From contig NZ_JANZXN010000032.1 of the NCBI RefSeq assembly GCF_025629245.1, positions 92,305 to 156,304 on the forward strand: DNA of 64,000 bases. The letters are read 5' to 3'. A program made the position numbers and the translations under genes. Within the stretch, counting starts at the first letter, position 1. The number at the start of each line of letters is the position of its first letter. Under the pieces are notes generated by a model. It had not been told where the DNA came from. It ran no database searches and was given only the letters and a program-made list of their open reading frames with translations. Of the stretch, positions 1 through 11,801 are shown piece after piece. Origin of the DNA: Natronobiforma cellulositropha. GTDB lineage: Archaea > Halobacteriota > Halobacteria > Halobacteriales > Natrialbaceae.

Positions 1-1077
1 CGCCGAGAGCCGTTCGGGGAGGTAGGTGTCGGTGACGAAGTCCAGACCGTAGGAGGCGAGCGCCTGCTGTTCTGCCTTCTTCTCGATTTCGAGCTGGAGT
101 TCGATCTGCTCTTCCCAGTAGTCGGTCTGGAAGCGGGGGTCCTCGAGTTCGCTCTCTAAGGCGTTCGTATCGGAGTCGCTGAGCGGGTCGGTCGGCAGGT
201 CGTACTCGACGATGTCTTCGGGCTGGATGCCGATGTACTGGGCTTCGGGGGTCGCGAGGTACTCCGAGAGGTGGGCGGATTTGATCGAGCCGTAGGCGAC
301 CGAGCCGTAGATGCGATAGGACCAGGGGTCGCCGTCGGCGAAGACCGTGACCGGAATCTCGAGTTCGTCGTGGAGGCGTTTGATGATCCGTCGGGTCGCG
401 CGCGCTGGCTGGCCGCCGAGGTGGACGATGAGCGCGCCGTAGTCCTCGTCGAAGCCGTTCTCGACCAGCCGGTCGCGCATTCCGCCGGTCTCGACCGCCA
501 AGATGAACTCGGCGTCGTGGTCGAGAAACTCGATGGTGTCGGGATTGTTCGGAATCTGGTAGCCACCCTCGCCGACGTCCTCCTGACAGTGGATTTCGCG
601 CTCGCCACGGCGGGTCTGCTCGAGGAGGTGGAGCGGGCCGAGGACGGTCGCCCCCGACTCCTCGGGGCGCATGTGGAAGTCCTCGCGCGTGACCGCGGAG
701 ACGATCTCTAAGTCCTCGATCAGCTGGTTCGACTCGTCCTGGTCGTTGAAGTGGGCGTTCTCGTTGTCCCAGCTCTCGGAGATGTAGTAGAGTTCACGCA
801 GCGTCGACGAGCGGTTCTCCTCGAGCTGGTGGGCGAGGAACTCGATGGTGTAGACGGCCTTCAGGAGCTTTCTCGCCCCGGCAACGGAGTTCGCAGAGCG
901 TCTCGAGGTGCGGTCGCCGTAGACCCACACGCCGAGGTCCTCGTCGAGTTCGATGTTGCTCTTGGTTCGCGTCGGGACGTCCATGTGGGGAATCTCCCCC
1001 AGCTGGAACTGGTCGTAAAACTGTGCAGCGAGGTCGATCAGTTGCTCGCGTGCCTGCTGGTCTGTCTCTGTGCTCAT
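1..1077 (-). CDS. top6A: DNA topoisomerase VI subunit A (partial at left edge)
   Basis: Catalytic subunit of the type IIB topoisomerase (Spo11 family), which makes the ATP-dependent double-strand break. 359 residues are visible and the frame is still open at base 1; the typical end is only a few residues further, so nearly the whole protein is here. Visible features: the winged-helix catalytic motif STLRELYY near residues 91-98, with the tyrosine pair at 97-98 (by homology the second is the nucleophile), and a Toprim domain with the acidic residue in AVETGG (E196) and the D-x-D of FADGDPW (D248, D250). The ATG lies one base after the top6B stop codon, so the two are co-transcribed and probably translationally coupled. 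Identification is secure. Confidence 0.97.
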   Translation of the reverse strand, partial: MSTETDQQAREQLIDLAAQFYDQFQLGEIPHMDVPTRTKSNIELDEDLGVWVYGDRTSRRSANSVAGARKLLKAVYTIEFLAHQLEENRSSTLRELYYISESWDNENAHFNDQDESNQLIEDLEIVSAVTREDFHMRPEESGATVLGPLHLLEQTRRGEREIHCQEDVGEGGYQIPNNPDTIEFLDHDAEFILAVETGGMRDRLVENGFDEDYGALIVHLGGQPARATRRIIKRLHDELEIPVTVFADGDPWSYRIYGSVAYGSIKSAHLSEYLATPEAQYIGIQPEDIVEYDLPTDPLSDSDTNALESELEDPRFQTDYWEEQIELQLEIEKKAEQQALASYGLDFVTDTYLPERLSA

Positions 1078-1078
1078 A

Positions 1079-3517
1079 TTAGTTCTCCGTCACCGTCAGT
1101 TTCTCGCTCTCGACACCCTTGACGTCGACGTCGAACGCAGCGTCGCTCGAGACGTCGTAGCTGAGCGCACTCTCCTCGCCGCCGCCGACGGTCGGGTTCC
1201 AGGAGACGAACCACTCGCCGTCCATCTCGACGACGCTCGCGCCGTCGCTCAGGTTCGTCGGTTCGGCGGTGACGATGTCGGTGATCTCGAGTGACTCGTT
1301 CGTACTCGAGTGGTTCTCGACGACGAGTTTGACGGCCTGGCCGTCGCCGTTGGTCTCTACGTGGCGCTCGACGAGGACGTTGTTCATGATGCGGGCGATG
1401 GCGTCGTCGATGTTCGGCTCCGGATTGCCGGTCACCTCGGCGACTTTCGTCGCCATCTCGGGGAGGATCGCCCCGAGGACGGTCTGTTTCTGTCGGCGCT
1501 TTTGCATCGAGCGGCGCTTGTTCAGGTAGCGTTTCAGCTCTCTGGACGCCTCGCGGATCGCGAGTTCGATCTCGTCTTCGATCTCGGGGACGTTCGCGAC
1601 CGCGTCTTTCGACTCGCTCGTGAAGGGGACGTTCGTCGAGGCGACGTGGACCATGATGACGACGGGTCCGTTCGGGACGCCGCTGCCACCTGGCTGGTCG
1701 AGACCGTAGTTGCGCCAGCCGATCCGTTTGACGACGTCGGTCGTCGCACACGCCCCGCGCTGGTAGACCAGCGGGACGCGGTTGGCGAAACGGAGGATGT
1801 TCGCGCTCCCTTCCGCCTCCAACTCGCCGCCGTAGGCGATGCCCGCCTCGACGACGAACGGATCGCCACCGGAGACGCCTGCGTCCCTGGTCGCCGCGGC
1901 GTAGAAGTCCGCGTCGAACTCCTTTCTGAGCCCCGCCTCGATGAGGTCGGCCGAGATGGGCGAGAGACAGCGCGTCGGCGGTGCCATGATGTCCGTCGCG
2001 CGCATCCCCTCGACGAGGTCGCTCGCGCCGTCGCGGTCGTCGGCGAGTTCGCGCACGAGCGGCGGGTCGTCGGGGACGGTGACCATTACCGCCCAGACCG
2101 CCTCGACGACGTTCTCACGCGCAGTCTCTCCGAAGGTGACGTCGTCGTACTCCTCGGTGAGCTCCGCCGCCCGGTCGACGAACGCCTCGAGCGTCTTCTC
2201 GGTGAGTCGGTGTCGCTGATCCTCCTCGTCGGCGAACTTCCCCGCGAGGCGGACGGCGAAGGCGTGGACGACCTCGTCGTCCTTGCGCGTACTCGTCGCG
2301 CCGTCGACCAGGTCGTAGAGGTCCCCGACGAGGCGACTCTCCTCGAGAGCGTCGTCGGCTTCCTCCTCGAGCCCGCAGGTCGCTCCCCAGGCGGCCTCGA
2401 CGGCGTTCTCCCGGACCGTCGTGCCGAAGGTCGTTCCGGTGTCGGCTTCGACCGCGTCGGCGCTCGCGTCGACGGCCGCCACCAGTTCGTGGTGACTGAC
2501 TCGCTCGCGACTCGAGAGGTCGTCGTCGATGCCGTCGGCGAAGGCGGCGGTCGCCTCCTGGCCCTTGTTGACGGTGGCTTCGGTGACGGCGCTCGAGACG
2601 CTTCTCTCGTGGCCCGCCGGCGGTCGCCAGGTCATCTCGCGGCCGAAGTGGCGGTCGCGGAAGGCGTCGATGACGCTCTCGGCGGTCTTCTTGCCCACGC
2701 GGGTGAACTCGTTCTGGAGGAAGCCCGAGACCGAGTGGGAGTCGGTCGCGTTCAACATCTTGATCACGGTGCCGAGTTCGACGCCGTGTGGGTGGGGCCG
2801 AATCTCTTCGGTCTCCTCGGGGAGCTGGTCGGTCGCGCGCTCGAATTTGAAGTGTTCCTGTGGCTCTCTGAGTTCCAGACGCGCGTGAGGGTTGACGACC
2901 GCCGTGTGCTTGATGTAATCGTGGAGCTGCTGGCGGGCGCGCATGTTGGCCTCCATCTCGAGGTCGATGCGCGTTCCGTGGGGGCGGTCCCAGCGGGTCG
3001 CCTTCTCGACGCTGATCTCGGGTTCGTTCTCGTCGGTGTCGATGATGAGTTCGAAGTACTCGGCCTGGGCGGCCCCCTGGGTTCGGCTGGTGATCTTCGC
3101 GGGTTTCCCGCTGGTCAGCTGCGAGTAGAGGACGGCCGCCGAGATACCGATCCCCTGCTGACCCCGGGCCTGTTCGCGCCGGTGAAAGCGAGAGCCGTAG
3201 AGCAGTTTCCCGAAGACCTTCGGCAGCGATTCTTTCGTGAGACCGGGACCATTGTCCTCGACGATCAGCCGGTAGTAGTCTCCCTCCTCTCTGATTTCGA
3301 CGTAGATATCCGGGAGAATGCCGGCCTCTTCGGCGGCGTCCAGGGCGTTGTCGACGGCCTCTTTGACGGCCGTCACGAGGCCTCGAGCGCCGCTGTCGAA
3401 GCCGAGCATGTGTTTGTTCTTCTCGAAGAACTCGGCGATGGAGATCGCTCGCTGATTCGAAGCGAGCTCTTCGGCGATCCCCGGCTCGTCGCCGAGTGTC
3501 GACTGGAGCGACGTCAT
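1079..3517 (-). CDS. top6B: DNA topoisomerase VI subunit B
   Basis: ATPase subunit of topoisomerase VI; it dimerises on ATP binding and gates DNA passage for subunit A. The GHKL ATPase domain is clear: N-box around N57 ([14 protein letters not shown]), G1 box VEDNGPGL at 87-93, and the [10 protein letters not shown] lid at 119-128. At 812 residues it is longer than non-haloarchaeal subunits; residues about 330-505 form an acidic helical insertion containing two copies of a unit FG-x-T-x-REN-x-VEA (about 364-374 and 462-472). First gene of the top6B-top6A operon. A TATA-like CCTTTTAG lies about 24 bases before the ATG, so the transcript is probably leaderless. Confidence 0.97.
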   Translation of the reverse strand: MTSLQSTLGDEPGIAEELASNQRAISIAEFFEKNKHMLGFDSGARGLVTAVKEAVDNALDAAEEAGILPDIYVEIREEGDYYRLIVEDNGPGLTKESLPKVFGKLLYGSRFHRREQARGQQGIGISAAVLYSQLTSGKPAKITSRTQGAAQAEYFELIIDTDENEPEISVEKATRWDRPHGTRIDLEMEANMRARQQLHDYIKHTAVVNPHARLELREPQEHFKFERATDQLPEETEEIRPHPHGVELGTVIKMLNATDSHSVSGFLQNEFTRVGKKTAESVIDAFRDRHFGREMTWRPPAGHERSVSSAVTEATVNKGQEATAAFADGIDDDLSSRERVSHHELVAAVDASADAVEADTGTTFGTTVRENAVEAAWGATCGLEEEADDALEESRLVGDLYDLVDGATSTRKDDEVVHAFAVRLAGKFADEEDQRHRLTEKTLEAFVDRAAELTEEYDDVTFGETARENVVEAVWAVMVTVPDDPPLVRELADDRDGASDLVEGMRATDIMAPPTRCLSPISADLIEAGLRKEFDADFYAAATRDAGVSGGDPFVVEAGIAYGGELEAEGSANILRFANRVPLVYQRGACATTDVVKRIGWRNYGLDQPGGSGVPNGPVVIMVHVASTNVPFTSESKDAVANVPEIEDEIELAIREASRELKRYLNKRRSMQKRRQKQTVLGAILPEMATKVAEVTGNPEPNIDDAIARIMNNVLVERHVETNGDGQAVKLVVENHSSTNESLEITDIVTAEPTNLSDGASVVEMDGEWFVSWNPTVGGGEESALSYDVSSDAAFDVDVKGVESEKLTVTEN

Positions 3518-3540
3518 CGCCTCTACTACTAATGGGAGGG

Positions 3541-3548
3541 CTAAAAGG
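3541..3548 (-). promoter_or_regulatory. TATA-like box of top6B
   Basis: On the minus strand this reads CCTTTTAG and lies 24-31 bases before the top6B ATG, the spacing expected for a leaderless haloarchaeal transcript. Confidence 0.5.
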
Positions 3549-3626
3549 TGTGCGTTACCGGAGTGAAAGTGAACTGTTGCGTCGGTGGCCAGCGTGGGAC
3601 CTCAGGTACCGCTGTGTGCGTTTCGA

Positions 3627-5462
3627 TCAGAGCGACTCGAAGAGCGCGATCACGTCGTCGAAGCCGACCTCACCACTGCCGGAGAAGTCGTAGTACGTCG
3701 CGTACTCCGTAATCTCCGGCTCCTCGAGGTTCTCGAAGAGGGTCGTCACGTCGTTGAAGCCGACGCGTCCCGTGCCGTCGATATCGCGGTACAGTCCGTC
3801 GCCGTCGAAGTCCTGAGGCGGCTCGTCGCTCACCCCGACCGGTGGGAGGTCGGGCCGTTCGACGACCTCGAGTGTGTTCCACTGTGGCATGGCACGGATG
3901 TCGTCGTTCTCTGTGTGTGGTAGTGAGGCGCTGATTCTGGTGTGGCCGGGCTCGACCCCGGTCAGTTCGACGGTGGCGATCCTGAGCCACGATTGTTCAT
4001 CATCTTTGAACACACCATTGGTGATCGTCGCCGACGACCCATCCGCCGCGATCGATGTCGTTTGGTCGTACAGGTCGTAGACCGGTGTCAAATCGGGGGC
4101 GGAGACATCCGTGATTTGCGCCGCACAGGGTGACGAGATAGAGACGCGCACCTCGTACTCGAACCGGTGTGGTATCTGGACCATCAGCGACGACAGTTCC
4201 AGTGACACTTCGACTCGCTCACCGGTCAGAATCTCGTCGGCTGACGGCTCCGCGTTGAGTAGCAGACCCGGGTCCGAGACGAGGGTGCCGCCGATGTACT
4301 CGAGTGCCGGTGGCGACTCGACGCCGTCGTGATCGACGGCGCGGACGGTGATCGGGTGCGGGTCGTCCGTGACAGGAGAGACCCTTGCGGCGTCGACGCC
4401 GACTGGAACCGTCCGCTCTTCGGTGCCGTCGACCGAGACCGAATAGTGTGAGACGTCGGTCTCACACGGATTCTCGACGCTATCCCAGCGAAGCTCGAGC
4501 GAGCTACTGACACCGCCTCCGGCCCGGAAGTTCGTGGGTGCCGGTGGCCCGTCCGAAGACGCTGGCTCGATCGTGAGTGGCTGCCAGTCGCCGACATCGA
4601 CGAGGTACTCGTGTGTCTCGTCGATACCCTCGGCGTGGTCGATACGCAGTTCGGTCGCACCCGCCTGGCGAGTCGCCAGGTCGATGGTCGCGATGACGAA
4701 CTCGTCGCCGACGTCGTCGGCGAACTCCCACGCGTAGAAGAAGATTTCGCCATCGCGGCCGATATCTGCTTCGTGGTATCCAGTCACCGCCTCACCGTAC
4801 GAGACGTCGAGGAGTTGGACGGCACACGGTGCCGAGAGCTCGAAGAGCCAATCGAGCTCCTCGAGCGACGTCAGGTCTTCCGATTCCGCTCGCACGACGA
4901 GGTCGACCGAGACCTCCTGTGCCGGTTCGACCGTCGAGACGGCCGAGCCGTCGACCCGGGGCACGGGCTCGAGTCGGACGGGTGCATCACTCGACTCGGC
5001 GGCGGCTTCTGTCGTCGCTGGTGACGACGCCCGCCCCTGCTCGTCGACGGCGATGACGCCGTACTCGGCGGGTTCTTCGCCCGCCGTCGCCGGGTCGATT
5101 CGCGCCCGACTAATGCCGACGGGAACCTGCGCCACCTCGTCGCCTGCTCTGGTGACGAGGTAGTGATCGATATCTGTCTGACAGGGATCGGACGGGACGT
5201 CCCAGCGGAGATCGATGCCGTCGGCGACGGTGGGGGCGACCGACTCGAGTCCCGTCGGTGCAGCCGGCCGCTCGTCGTCGGCCGCAGGCTCCGCGCCCAC
5301 TCCCGACGGTGTGAGCGAGGCCGCGAGCGCACCGCCCGCCGCGAGCGACGCGAGAACGGACCGCCGGGTTGGCTGCTCGCCTCGAGCGGTGCGGTCCGTC
5401 CGGGTTCGCCTCCGGTGAGTTCGTTCGTCGGTGCCGGTCGGTGGGGGACCGTTTGGACACAT
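3627..5462 (-). CDS. Tat-exported protein with duplicated FnIII + cohesin-like modules and C-terminal dockerin
   Basis: 611 residues, predicted extracellular. A twin-arginine signal (TRRSVLASLAAGGALAA, about 32-48) follows an unusually long hydrophilic N-terminus of about 30 residues; no better start is visible. Then two repeats of the same pair: a fibronectin-III-like domain (about 67-150 and 306-392, each with a D/N-PC-x-TD-x-x-HY strand) and a cohesin-like beta domain (about 175-290 and 400-535, each with an APCA/SPCA segment). The C-terminus (about 551-611) is dockerin-like with two calcium-loop repeats, DFDGDGLYRDIDGTGRVGFND and YDFSGSGEVGFDD. Cohesin plus dockerin in one chain suggests self-association or assembly on the cell surface. 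No enzyme domain is visible. It sits between the Top6 and gyrase genes with no evident functional link. Confidence 0.85.
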   Translation of the reverse strand: MCPNGPPPTGTDERTHRRRTRTDRTARGEQPTRRSVLASLAAGGALAASLTPSGVGAEPAADDERPAAPTGLESVAPTVADGIDLRWDVPSDPCQTDIDHYLVTRAGDEVAQVPVGISRARIDPATAGEEPAEYGVIAVDEQGRASSPATTEAAAESSDAPVRLEPVPRVDGSAVSTVEPAQEVSVDLVVRAESEDLTSLEELDWLFELSAPCAVQLLDVSYGEAVTGYHEADIGRDGEIFFYAWEFADDVGDEFVIATIDLATRQAGATELRIDHAEGIDETHEYLVDVGDWQPLTIEPASSDGPPAPTNFRAGGGVSSSLELRWDSVENPCETDVSHYSVSVDGTEERTVPVGVDAARVSPVTDDPHPITVRAVDHDGVESPPALEYIGGTLVSDPGLLLNAEPSADEILTGERVEVSLELSSLMVQIPHRFEYEVRVSISSPCAAQITDVSAPDLTPVYDLYDQTTSIAADGSSATITNGVFKDDEQSWLRIATVELTGVEPGHTRISASLPHTENDDIRAMPQWNTLEVVERPDLPPVGVSDEPPQDFDGDGLYRDIDGTGRVGFNDVTTLFENLEEPEITEYATYYDFSGSGEVGFDDVIALFESL

Positions 5463-5466
5463 GTAC

Positions 5467-5510
5467 TAATTTCTAATCAATCACACCATAAATAATTTAA
5501 CCACACGACG
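5467..5510 (-). promoter_or_regulatory. AT-rich promoter region of the dockerin protein gene
   Basis: A markedly AT-rich stretch in otherwise GC-rich DNA. On the minus strand it contains TTAAATTATTTATGG about 22-38 bases before the ATG at 5462, a good TATA element. The rest of the divergent intergenic region up to 5588 shows no gene. Confidence 0.5.
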
Positions 5511-5588
5511 AGATGGAATTCGCGTGTCCGACCGCGTCTGTTGCGAAGTGGTACCACGGAGCGACGGACGGCTTCGCTCACGCGCTCG

Positions 5589-7566
<1,978 letters not shown>

Positions 7567-7567
<1 letters not shown>

Positions 7568-7629
7568 TGGCTCGAGCACTGGCAGACGACCTGACCGACG
7601 AGACGACAGCAGTGATCGCAGATACATGA
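7567..7629 (+). CDS. Possible 20-residue ORF bridging gyrB and gyrA
   Basis: The ATG overlaps the gyrB stop (TGATG, 7565-7569) and its TGA overlaps the gyrA start (ATGA, 7626-7629). The encoded peptide is [20 protein letters not shown]. Ribosomes finishing gyrB could restart here and be delivered to the gyrA ATG, which otherwise lies 58 bases away. The peptide is acidic and uses host-like codons but resembles nothing I know. It may be only a coupling device, or chance: an open frame of 20 codons is common in GC-rich DNA. The double overlap is the sole evidence. Confidence 0.35.
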
Positions 7630-10202
7630 GTTCAGAGATACCAGACCCGACAGACATCCAGGCGCGGTCGGTCGAGACCGTCCGCATCGAAGACGAGATG
7701 GAACAGTCCTACATCGACTACGCGATGAGCGTCATCGCGGGGCGCGCCCTGCCCGACGTTCGTGACGGTCTCAAACCCGTCCACCGGCGCATCCTCTACG
7801 CGATGAACGAGATGGGCATCACGTCGAATACGAGCCACCGCAAGTGTTCCTCGATCGTCGGCGAGACGATGGGTGACTACCACCCACACGGCGACCAGGC
7901 GATCTACGACACGCTCGTCCGGATGGCCCAGGACTTCTCGATGCGCTATCCGCTGATCGACAGCCAGGGCAACTTCGGTTCGATGGACGGTGACCCCGCC
8001 GCGGCGATGCGATACACCGAGGCGCGCATGGCCTCCATCGCCGAGGAGTTACTCGAGGACATCGAGAGAGACACCGTCGACTTCGCGTCGAACTACGACG
8101 ACCGCCTCCAGGAGCCAGCAGTCCTCCCCGCGGCGTTTCCGAACCTGCTGGTCAACGGCTCCTCGGGCATCGCCGTCGGCATGTCGACGAACATCCCGCC
8201 GCACAATCTGGGTGAGATCATCGACGCGACGGTCGCGCTCATCGAAGACCCCGACATCGCCGTCGAAGGGCTGATGGAACACGTCAAGGGTCCCGACTTC
8301 CCGACCGGAGCGAACATCGTCGGCCGTGACGCCATCTACTCCGCCTACGCCACCGGCCGCGGGCGCATCCGCGTCCGCGCCGAGTACGAGGTCGAAGAGT
8401 GGAAACCCGACCGCGACCGCATCGTCATCACCGAGGTTCCCTACCAGGCGAACAAGGCTCGCATGGTCGAGCGCATCGCCGACGACGTCAACGACGGCGA
8501 CCTCGAGGGAATCAGCGACCTCCGGGACGAATCCGACAGAGACGGCGTCCGCGTCGTCATCGACCTCAAACGCGGTGCGAACACCGACGTCGTCGAGAAC
8601 AAACTGCTCGAGAACCACCTAGAGCGGACCTTCGGCGTCATCAACCTCTCGCTGGTCGACGGCCAGCCGAAAGTGCTCACGCTCAAAGAGACCCTAGAGG
8701 AGTACCTCGCCCACCGGCGCGAAGTCGTCCGCAGACGCAGCGAGTACGACCTGAACGAGGCCGAAGAGCGCGCACACATCTTAGAGGGCCGTCTCAAGGC
8801 GCTCGAGAACGTCGACGAGGTCGTCGACCTCATTCGCAACTCCGAGGACCGCGACGCGGCGAAAGAGGCACTGTCGGAGACGTTCGACTTCTCTGCGCCA
8901 CAGGCCGAACACATCGTCCGGATGCAACTCGGCAGCCTCACCTCGATGGAGTCGGCCGAAATCGAAGCCGAGTACGAGGAGGTCACCGCCGAAATCGACC
9001 GTCTCGAGACCATCCTCGGCAGCGAGGAGCGACTGCTCGAGGTCATCACCGAGGAGTTACTCGAGATCAAAGCCGAGTACGGGGACGACCGGCGGACCTC
9101 GATTCTCGAGGACGACGGGACGGTCACCCACGAGGACCTCATTCCCCAGGAGGACGTCTTCGTCGTCATGACCGAAGACGACTACGTCAAGCGGATGCCG
9201 GTCGACGCATTCGACGCCCAGGGCCGCGGCGGGAAGGGGATCATCGGCGCGGACGTCAAAGACGACGACCGCGTCGCCGCCGTCTTCCGGGCGAACACCC
9301 ACGACTACCTGCTGTGCTTTACGAACCACGGCAAGGTCTACCGGCTCAAGACCTACGAGATTCCGGAAATGAGCCGGACCGCCCGCGGCAAATCCGCGGT
9401 CAACATCCTCGACCTCGAGAACGGCGAGAACATCACGGCGGTCGTCGACACCGACGAGTTCGCCCCGAACGAGCGGGTGACGATGGTCACCAGAGACGGC
9501 TACGTCAAACGCACCGCCGGGACGGAGTTCACCAACATCCAGTCGAACGGCAAGATCGCTGCGAGTCTCGAGGAGGGTGACGAACTCGTCGACGTGGAGG
9601 TCACCGACGGGACGAAAGATCTCGTCGTCGCGACCGAAGGCGGGATGACCATCCGTTTCGACGAGGACGAAGTCCGCGCGATGGGGCGAAACGCCCGTGG
9701 CGTCCGCGGGATCAAACTCGAGGACGACGACGCGGTCGCGGGTCTGGTCGCGACCGACGGCGGCGACGACCGCGCGCTGTTGACGGTGACGCGAAACGGC
9801 TACGGCAAGCGGACACTCCTCTCTGCGTACCGCACCCAGTCGCGCTACGGCAAGGGGCTGATCGACATCAAGACCAACGACCGCAACGGTCCCGTCACGG
9901 CGATCAAGGCGGTCACCGAAGACGACCACCTCGTCATGATGAGCGAGCGCGGTCAGATCATGCGCACGCGGGCGGGCGAGATCTCGGCCGTCGGCCGCAA
10001 CACCATGGGCGTCACCGTCATGGACGTCGCCGAGGGTGACGCCGTCGCGAGCGTCGACGTGGTTCCGGCGGGCACACCCGAAGGCGACGCCGAACCGACG
10101 GACGAGGAGACCGACGACGAAGCGTCGGCGGATTCGACGGACGGTGACGCAGCGGACGAGGCGACGGCAGACGACGACGCGACGGACGACAGCGGCGACT
10201 GA
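7626..10202 (+). CDS. gyrA: DNA gyrase subunit A
   Basis: Breakage-reunion subunit of gyrase, 858 residues. The catalytic tyrosine is Y130 in [10 protein letters not shown]. The quinolone-determining region reads [17 protein letters not shown] (86-102), with Q91 where E. coli has S83 and D95 at the D87 position. The C-terminal beta-pinwheel DNA-wrapping domain starts after about residue 500 and carries a GyrA-box variant QGRGGKG (about 530), followed by repeated blade motifs. The last 40 residues are a low-complexity Asp/Glu/Thr tail typical of halophilic adaptation. Downstream partner of gyrB. Confidence 0.97.
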   Translation: MSSEIPDPTDIQARSVETVRIEDEMEQSYIDYAMSVIAGRALPDVRDGLKPVHRRILYAMNEMGITSNTSHRKCSSIVGETMGDYHPHGDQAIYDTLVRMAQDFSMRYPLIDSQGNFGSMDGDPAAAMRYTEARMASIAEELLEDIERDTVDFASNYDDRLQEPAVLPAAFPNLLVNGSSGIAVGMSTNIPPHNLGEIIDATVALIEDPDIAVEGLMEHVKGPDFPTGANIVGRDAIYSAYATGRGRIRVRAEYEVEEWKPDRDRIVITEVPYQANKARMVERIADDVNDGDLEGISDLRDESDRDGVRVVIDLKRGANTDVVENKLLENHLERTFGVINLSLVDGQPKVLTLKETLEEYLAHRREVVRRRSEYDLNEAEERAHILEGRLKALENVDEVVDLIRNSEDRDAAKEALSETFDFSAPQAEHIVRMQLGSLTSMESAEIEAEYEEVTAEIDRLETILGSEERLLEVITEELLEIKAEYGDDRRTSILEDDGTVTHEDLIPQEDVFVVMTEDDYVKRMPVDAFDAQGRGGKGIIGADVKDDDRVAAVFRANTHDYLLCFTNHGKVYRLKTYEIPEMSRTARGKSAVNILDLENGENITAVVDTDEFAPNERVTMVTRDGYVKRTAGTEFTNIQSNGKIAASLEEGDELVDVEVTDGTKDLVVATEGGMTIRFDEDEVRAMGRNARGVRGIKLEDDDAVAGLVATDGGDDRALLTVTRNGYGKRTLLSAYRTQSRYGKGLIDIKTNDRNGPVTAIKAVTEDDHLVMMSERGQIMRTRAGEISAVGRNTMGVTVMDVAEGDAVASVDVVPAGTPEGDAEPTDEETDDEASADSTDGDAADEATADDDATDDSGD

Positions 10203-10299
10203 CCGCCGAGGGCGATTTCTGTCCGGAGTCGGTGACTCGCCGGGGTTGTCCGCTCGAGCGAGTCGAAACCGTTGTAGCGGTGATGTGCGAGGAGTGTGT

Positions 10300-11112
10300 A
10301 TGAGCGAACGCGAAGCCGTCGAGCGCGTCGAGGAACCGGTGACGGTCGCGTCGATCACCGAGGACCTCGAGGCGCTGGGCGTGCGTGTGGGCGATACCCT
10401 CCTGGTCCACTCCTCGCTGAGCGCGCTGGGGTGGGTCTGTGGAGGTGCGCCCGCGGTCGTCGACGCCCTGCAGGCCGCACTCACCGAGTCGGGGACGCTG
10501 GTGATGCCGACACACTCGAGTGACTACACCGATCCGGGTGACTGGGCCGAACCACCGATTCCCGAGTCGTGGCACGAGCGCGTCCGCGAGACGATGCCGC
10601 CGTACCGCCCCGAGGTCACGCCGACGCGCGGGATGGGCCGGGTTCCCGAGTGTTTCAGGACCTATCCCGAGACGGTCCGCAGCGCCCATCCGGCAGTCTC
10701 GTTCGCCGCGTGGGGCCACGATGCGGAATCCGTCGTCGCCGACCACAGCCTCGAGGAGCGTTTCGGCGAGCGCTCGCCGCTGGCGCGCGTCTTCGACCTC
10801 GAGGGAAGTATCCTCCTCCTGGGTGTCGGCTACGAGACCAACACGTCGCTGCACTTGGCGGAGGTTCGTGCCCCCTCGGTGGCTGGAACCGACCGGGACG
10901 GCGGGCCGGTGCTGGTCGACGGCGAGCGTGTCTGGGTCGAGTACGAGAGTACGCGCGGGTCGACCGACGACTTCGCCGCGCTGGGTGCGGCGTTCGAGCG
11001 CGAGTGTGCGGAGGCGGTCACCGTCGGGACGGTGGGTGCGGCGACGGCGCGACTGATCGACCAGCGCGCGCTCGTCGACTTCGCCGTCGAGTGGTTCGAG
11101 ACGAACCGCTGA
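10300..11112 (+). CDS. AAC(3)-family N-acetyltransferase
   Basis: 270 residues from ATG 10300. Member of the aminoglycoside 3-N-acetyltransferase (antibiotic_NAT) family: the N-terminus has DTLLVHSSLSALGWVCGGA, followed by GTLVMPTHSSDYTDP, and later HPAVSFAAWG and LLLGVGYETNTSLHLAE, all family landmarks. Environmental members often act on other amines, so drug resistance should not be assumed. It follows gyrA by 97 bases in the same direction and may have its own promoter. The in-frame extension upstream runs into gyrA and is not used. Confidence 0.85.
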   Translation: MSEREAVERVEEPVTVASITEDLEALGVRVGDTLLVHSSLSALGWVCGGAPAVVDALQAALTESGTLVMPTHSSDYTDPGDWAEPPIPESWHERVRETMPPYRPEVTPTRGMGRVPECFRTYPETVRSAHPAVSFAAWGHDAESVVADHSLEERFGERSPLARVFDLEGSILLLGVGYETNTSLHLAEVRAPSVAGTDRDGGPVLVDGERVWVEYESTRGSTDDFAALGAAFERECAEAVTVGTVGAATARLIDQRALVDFAVEWFETNR

Positions 11113-11130
11113 GTCGAGAGACCGAAGAGA

Positions 11131-11664
11131 TCAGTGCTCGGGTTCTTCTGCCGGCGCGACCATCTCGTCGATGCGCAGGATGAGGATGTTGTTCGTGTCG
11201 TCTTTGCCGTCGACGCTGCCTTTGATGCGGAGTTTCGACAGCGGTGTCGGGCCGACGGTGATCGAGTCGTCCTCGTGGATGTCGCCGATCGAGCCCTGGA
11301 TGTGGATCTCCGCGCGGCAGAGTTCGGGGTGGTGGACGCTCGAGAGGTCGATCTCCTCGACGATGACGTCCTCGACGTCCTCGCCCTCGTGTCGGATGGG
11401 GACGGCCGCGGGGTCGTCCATCTGCTGGATCTCGAGTGCTTCGTAGGCGGTCGCGGTCGGTTTGTAGCCGCCTTTGGGACCGGGGACACCTTCGACCAGT
11501 TGGAGGGCTTTCAGGCTCTGCATCTGGTTGCGGATGGTCCCGGGGTTGCGGTCGACCTGTTCTGCGATGTCTTCGCCTTTGATGGCGTCTTCGGAGGCCT
11601 TGTGTAAGTTCGTCAGGGCGCGCAAAATTTTCTTCTGGCTAGGGGTGAGTTCGATTGATGACAT
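11131..11664 (-). CDS. Rrf2-like winged-helix transcriptional regulator
   Basis: 177 residues. The N-terminal half is a winged helix (ELTPSQKKILRALTNL at 5-20, then GEDIAEQVDRNPGTIRNQMQSL, with the recognition helix about 50-62, and a wing VEGVPGPKGGYKPT). The C-terminal domain of about 90 residues is beta-rich and acidic (EAEIHIQG-like strands and LRIKGSVDGKDDTNN) and may bind a ligand. No Fe-S cysteine cluster is visible (one Cys only). The start at 11664 is supported by the TATA-like sequence 24-32 bases upstream. Convergent with the acetyltransferase gene, 18 bases apart. The exact family name is uncertain; this protein type is conserved in haloarchaea. Confidence 0.75.
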   Translation of the reverse strand: MSSIELTPSQKKILRALTNLHKASEDAIKGEDIAEQVDRNPGTIRNQMQSLKALQLVEGVPGPKGGYKPTATAYEALEIQQMDDPAAVPIRHEGEDVEDVIVEEIDLSSVHHPELCRAEIHIQGSIGDIHEDDSITVGPTPLSKLRIKGSVDGKDDTNNILILRIDEMVAPAEEPEH

Positions 11665-11685
11665 GGGGAATGCTTCGTAATAGAT

Positions 11686-11697
11686 TTCCTTAAATCC
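11686..11697 (-). promoter_or_regulatory. TATA-like box of the winged-helix regulator
   Basis: On the minus strand GGATTTAAGGAA, centred about 27 bases before the ATG at 11664; fits a leaderless transcript. Between here and 11801 I see no gene; an inverted repeat of AGCGCT (11785-11802) touches the end of the next gene. Confidence 0.5.
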
Positions 11698-11801
11698 GAT
11701 GGGTTGACCGACTACTCCCGTCGATTTTTTCATTTGCCGCCTACGTAGTAAACGTTTCTCATTGGTACGTCCCGCCCCCGCTACAGCGCTCTCTCGAGCG
11801 C

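Noticed and set aside
1310..3532. 740-codon open frame on the plus strand opposite top6B
   Set aside because: Antisense shadow of top6B: in GC-rich haloarchaeal DNA with codon bias the opposite strand is often open. The composition is unlike a real protein.
10018..10484. Minus-strand frames opposite the gyrA end and the AAC(3) start
   Set aside because: They span two sense genes and lack any domain.
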